From contig CAKVAF010000005.1 in assembly GCA_934718785.1 (NCBI GenBank), forward strand, positions 29,740 to 93,739: a stretch of DNA of 64,000 nt, read 5' to 3'. The stretch comes from an uncultured Campylobacter sp. (GTDB taxonomy: Bacteria; Campylobacterota; Campylobacteria; Campylobacterales; Campylobacteraceae). The position numbers and the translations under genes are program-made. The notes below the pieces were generated by a model. It did no database searches and was not told the DNA's origin. It was given only the letters and a program-made list of their open reading frames with translations. This document shows, piece after piece, positions 61,109-64,000 of this stretch; position 1 is the first letter of the stretch, and the number at the start of each line of letters is the position of its first letter.

Positions 61109-62374
61109 ATGCTAGAAAAGATCAAAAAATGCAAAATTTATTTGCTTTTTACGCTTTTTTCTTCTATGATTTTACTGATTAGCGCCTGTATGTATATCAG
61201 CAGCGAAAGAGTGTCAAATAGCACGAAAACAAGCGTTTCAAGTCAAGCCACAAAGCCTTTAAAAGAAACTTCAAAACCTACAAAAAAACCTACTATTTCA
61301 ACGAGTGCTAAAAGCTCGATGAGTAATTTTGCCCCTGCTAAAAGCCTTGAAGCGCTTAGGAAAAAAATCGAAGCGGACAAGGACTTTAAAGTGCGCATTT
61401 TTGGTGATTCACATATGGCGGCGGATTTTTTCTCGCGCGAGCTTAGAAAATTACTCATTGATGTTAATGCCATAGGCTTTGTCTATCCCTTGCAGCCTAG
61501 GTATCAGCAGGCTTTGATTATGGATTATGAGAGTAAAAATTTCGAGCTTTTTAACTCGCAAAATGACGGCGCACAAGATTATGGCTTAGGGGGCGTTATC
61601 GCTAGGGCAAAGAGCGCTGATGCTTTTATAAAACTGAGTCCTAATTTATTACAAAATGTATTTAATATAACTATAAGCTTTAAAAGCGCGCAAAATGGCA
61701 CGGCTTTTGTGATTAAAGATGCTAAAAATAAGGAGTTTAAGCTCGTTTCAAAAAGCACTGAGTTTAGCCAAAAAGAGCTTAAAAATCTCACTTTTCCCAT
61801 CACCATTGCTGCTAAGCAAAAAAATACTGAGCTTGCGGGCTATTTCATCAGTAATGATAAAGATAATAAAATCATCGACACACTTGGCATTAACGGCGCG
61901 CGATCAAATTTATGGATGAAATGGAATGAAAAGCTTGTAAAAAGCCAACTTCAACATACAAAAAGCGATCTCATCATCCTTGCTTATGGCTCAAATGACG
62001 CTCTAATTGGCAATTTTGACAAGCAAAAGTTCAAAAGCGAATACAAAAATTTCATTCAAATTCTAAGACAAACAAACCCAAAAGCCGCGATTTTTCTCAT
62101 CGCCCCGCCCACAGTAACGCAAAAAGAAAGTGGTGTTTATAAACTCAGCAGTGATTTTTACGCAGTCCAAGAAGCCTTGTATGAGCTTGCTAAAGAAGAA
62201 AAGCTCACCCTTTTTGATATGCACAGCTTCATTGAAGCTAGCGGGGGCAAGGATAAATGGATACAAGAAGGGCTTTCAAAAGAAGATGTGCATCTTAAAA
62301 TCGAAGGCTATCAGCTTATGGCGCAGCAGTTTTATAAGGATTTGAGCGAGCTTTTGAAACTCAAAAAGCGCTGA
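61109..62374 (+). CDS. Peptidoglycan O-acetylesterase, probable Ape1
   Basis: 421 residues. An N-terminal membrane segment or signal (about 8-27; Ser-Ala-Cys could be a lipobox) is followed by a Ser/Thr/Lys-rich linker. The SGNH blocks are Phe-Gly-Asp-Ser-His-Met-Ala (Ser about 101), Tyr-Gly-Ser-Asn-Asp-Ala and Asp-Val-His-Leu-Lys (about 393-397). Between blocks I and III lies a beta-rich insertion (about 180-265) that fits the CBM35-like module of Ape1 enzymes. Ape1 removes O-acetyl groups so that lytic transglycosylases can act. The frame from 61046 overlaps the previous gene without a ribosome site; the ATG at 61109 follows AAGGAT. Confidence 0.75.
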   Translation: MLEKIKKCKIYLLFTLFSSMILLISACMYISSERVSNSTKTSVSSQATKPLKETSKPTKKPTISTSAKSSMSNFAPAKSLEALRKKIEADKDFKVRIFGDSHMAADFFSRELRKLLIDVNAIGFVYPLQPRYQQALIMDYESKNFELFNSQNDGAQDYGLGGVIARAKSADAFIKLSPNLLQNVFNITISFKSAQNGTAFVIKDAKNKEFKLVSKSTEFSQKELKNLTFPITIAAKQKNTELAGYFISNDKDNKIIDTLGINGARSNLWMKWNEKLVKSQLQHTKSDLIILAYGSNDALIGNFDKQKFKSEYKNFIQILRQTNPKAAIFLIAPPTVTQKESGVYKLSSDFYAVQEALYELAKEEKLTLFDMHSFIEASGGKDKWIQEGLSKEDVHLKIEGYQLMAQQFYKDLSELLKLKKR

Positions 62375-62826
62375 TTTATGATTATAAATTCAAATTTTTA
62401 AATTTTAAAATATCAAAATTGGCGTGAAATTGCAAAACAGCGACGCAAGTTTTGAAATTTTAATCCGTCATCGCGAGCGAACGCAGACAAGCGCGACAAT
62501 TTACAACTTCAACAGCCAAATTCCTGTCATTGCGAGCGAATGAAATGAGCGCGGCAATCCATAATTTAATCGTAAAGCCAATTTTTAGATTGCCACGAAA
62601 ATCCTGCGGATTTTCTCGCAATGACAGAGTTTTAAATTTTTTTATTTTTAAATAATAAATTGCCCCGCAAGGATAAATCTGCCCTGCAATGACGCATTTC
62701 AAAACTCGCGCCGCTGTTTTAAGATTATTTGAAATTTAAATTCGTGCTTCAAATTGACAATTTATCTTAAAAATTATAAAATTCTAAAATAAATTTGACG
62801 CAAAAAGGGCGTGATAAGGATAGCAA
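62375..62826. other. 452-bp gene-free stretch with a second bounded repeat block
   Basis: Between ape1 and the exporter gene. The bounded repeat block takes up 62434-62720; the rest is A/T-rich and ends in an AAGGAT ribosome site. Confidence 0.75.
62434..62720. repeat. Second composite repeat block bounded by inverted motifs
   Basis: Left end AAAACAGCGACGCAAGTTTT (62434; two mismatches to the motif) and right end AAAACTCGCGCCGCTGTTTT (62701, exact reverse complement). Inside are four units: 62466-62502, 62526-62561 (centre GCGAATGAAATGAGCGC), 62588-62626 (centre AAAATCCTGCGGATTTT) and a decayed one at about 62658-62695. It has the same plan as the block at 40198-40616. Confidence 0.75.
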
Positions 62827-63870
62827 ATGCAAAATGGACGCATTTTTTTTATACTTTTTATTTTGGTGGTTTTTTGCCTTTTGATTTATCTTTTCAAGGG
62901 CTTTTTACTGGTCATTGCCATAGGTTCGTTGATGGCGGTGGCGACATCCAACATCAACGCGAAATTTTTAAGCCTTTTTAAAGGGGCAAAAATGCTCGCA
63001 GCCCTTTCTACGACTTCGCTTGTGCTGCTTTTATTTTTCGCGCCCTTTGTTTATGCTATCGTTACGCTGGGTATAACGCTTCGCACATTCGATATTACCA
63101 GCATCAGCTACACTTTAGATTATATCAAAAATTATCATTTTGATTTGCCCCAAAGCCTTGCTTTTTTAAAGCCTAAAATCACTGATGCCATTAACAGCAT
63201 TGATTTAAACGCACTTTCTAAAGACGCGCTGGGCTTTTTTTCAAATTTCACAAAAAGCGGGGCGAAATTTCTCATCGATATGGCACTAATCATCGTGTTT
63301 TTCTTTTTTGCTAATCTTTATGGCACGCAACTTATTTTATATATCAAAAGCGTCGTGCCTGTGGATAAAAAGGAGTTTGGCGAGGTTTTAAGCGAAGTGG
63401 GTAATGTGATGGCGGTCGTTTTTTATTCGGTGGTTTTAATCGCCATTTTTGAGGGCGCGCTTTTTGCGGTGGTGGTAAGCTGTTTTGGTTATGATGGCGT
63501 GCTTTGGGGTATTATTTTTGCGTTTTCATCGATGATTCCAGCTGTGGGTGGGGCGCTTGTTTATGTGCCGCTGGCAGTTTATGAGTTTGCTATGGGTAAT
63601 TTAAACGCAGCCCTTTGGATACTGCTTTATTCTATCATCGTGATTTCAGTGGTTGCAGACACTTTCATCAAACCTTTAATCATCAAATGGATCAATGAAA
63701 AGCTTGTCAAAACGCCCACACAAATCAATGAGCTTTTGATTTTTCTAGCGATGATTGCGGGCATTTCAAGCTTTGGTTTTTGGGGCATTATCCTTGGACC
63801 TGCGATTTTAACCTTTTTCATCTCAACGATTAAAATGTATATGATTTTAAAGCAAAAAAATCTTATGTAA
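62827..63870 (+). CDS. AI-2E family (PerM-like, UPF0118) transporter
   Basis: 347 residues with about eight membrane helices: two at the N-terminus, a pair near 55-85, a polar stretch of about 80 residues (about 88-150), then a C-terminal bundle with the conserved Pro-Ala-Val-Gly-Gly and Lys-Thr-Pro-Thr-Gln-Ile-Asn-Glu motifs. The family (Pfam AI-2E_transport) was named for TqsA and includes Na+/H+ antiporters and probable peptide or metabolite exporters, so the substrate is open. It starts after AAGGATAGCAA and stands alone. Confidence 0.83.
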   Translation: MQNGRIFFILFILVVFCLLIYLFKGFLLVIAIGSLMAVATSNINAKFLSLFKGAKMLAALSTTSLVLLLFFAPFVYAIVTLGITLRTFDITSISYTLDYIKNYHFDLPQSLAFLKPKITDAINSIDLNALSKDALGFFSNFTKSGAKFLIDMALIIVFFFFANLYGTQLILYIKSVVPVDKKEFGEVLSEVGNVMAVVFYSVVLIAIFEGALFAVVVSCFGYDGVLWGIIFAFSSMIPAVGGALVYVPLAVYEFAMGNLNAALWILLYSIIVISVVADTFIKPLIIKWINEKLVKTPTQINELLIFLAMIAGISSFGFWGIILGPAILTFFISTIKMYMILKQKNLM

Positions 63871-64000
63871 AGCCTGTTTTTGCTGCTTTTTATCATTAAA
63901 AAATAGTTTTGATTTAAAGAATTTATCTTTCAAATCGTAAAGTATGAAATTTTTAACCGCTCTTAAATTTAGCTCATCACTCTCGTGTGCGGCTATGTTT
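63847..64000 (-). CDS. Possible C-terminal end of a minus-strand gene, cut by the window edge
   Basis: A frame open from the right edge to a TAA at 63847-63849 gives about 50 residues, charged and helical (including His-Glu-Ser-Asp-Glu-Leu-Asn-Leu-Arg-Ala and a Lys/Gln-rich tail). It would overlap the 3' end of the exporter gene by 24 bases, convergently. Open frames of this length can occur by chance, so this is tentative. No family recognised. Confidence 0.35.
   Translation of the reverse strand, partial: NIAAHESDELNLRAVKNFILYDLKDKFFKSKLFFNDKKQQKQALHKIFLL

Noticed and set aside
62434..62720. Insertion sequence
   Set aside because: No transposase frame is present and the block is under 300 bases; at most it is a non-autonomous element.

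Overview
The window is AT-rich, gene-dense DNA from a Campylobacter species, and I see no sign of a plasmid or prophage. The genus call rests on runs of neighbours whose order I recall from C. jejuni: M23 peptidase-lpxC-tsaB; mqo-coaX-lipoprotein-gatC-cvpA-fur-lysS-glyA-DUF1882-SPOR-aroE; serC-xseA-ubiE with perR; pgsA-rseP; acidic protein-gmk-tatA-argS; coaD-tmk-hisS-speA-cysE; and ferritin-patA-patB-ape1. Many proteins differ clearly from C. jejuni and the blocks are shuffled, so this looks like another species of the genus. No rRNA, tRNA, CRISPR array or insertion sequence was recognised.

Layout. 0-4.5 kb: the end of an Mn efflux gene, the capsule Kdo-linker transferases kpsC and kpsS (kpsS is interrupted at an A14 tract), and a YagU-like membrane protein. 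4.7-7.5 kb: murein peptidase, lpxC and tsaB. 7.6-17.6 kb: core metabolism and Fur. 17.8-23.5 kb: a minus-strand set with fabG, pyrC, serC, xseA, ubiE and perR. 24.0-35.1 kb: an accessory island that begins with a sigma-54-type promoter, pseB and pseC and continues with a DUF4910 peptidase-like protein, an amino-acid/acyl adenylating enzyme, a GNAT, a formyltransferase, an acyl carrier protein, a DUF2920 esterase-like protein, an AAC(3)-like acetyltransferase and a FabH-like synthase. It resembles part of the C. jejuni flagellin glycosylation locus (about Cj1293-Cj1310). Four of its genes carry poly-G/C tracts of 9, 13, 14 and 11; by reading frame only the formyltransferase is ON.

35.3-42.4 kb: rplU/rpmA without obg next to them, a ketosynthase-ketoreductase pair, a lone PglA-like glycosyltransferase, rsmG, a 0.68-kb repeat array, then pgsA and rseP. 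42.5-57.2 kb: secA and a long run of housekeeping genes. 57.5-62.4 kb: ferritin and the peptidoglycan O-acetylation genes. The window ends with an AI-2E-type exporter.

Two things stand out. The first is the switchable carrier-protein-based decoration island behind pseB/pseC. The second is a family of intergenic palindromes (ends GTCATTGCGAG and GGCAATCC), twice enclosed by an inverted 20-bp motif AAAACAGCGGCGCGAGTTTT, which looks like a non-autonomous or composite repeat element. All functional calls come from reading motifs and remembered synteny; no database search was run.
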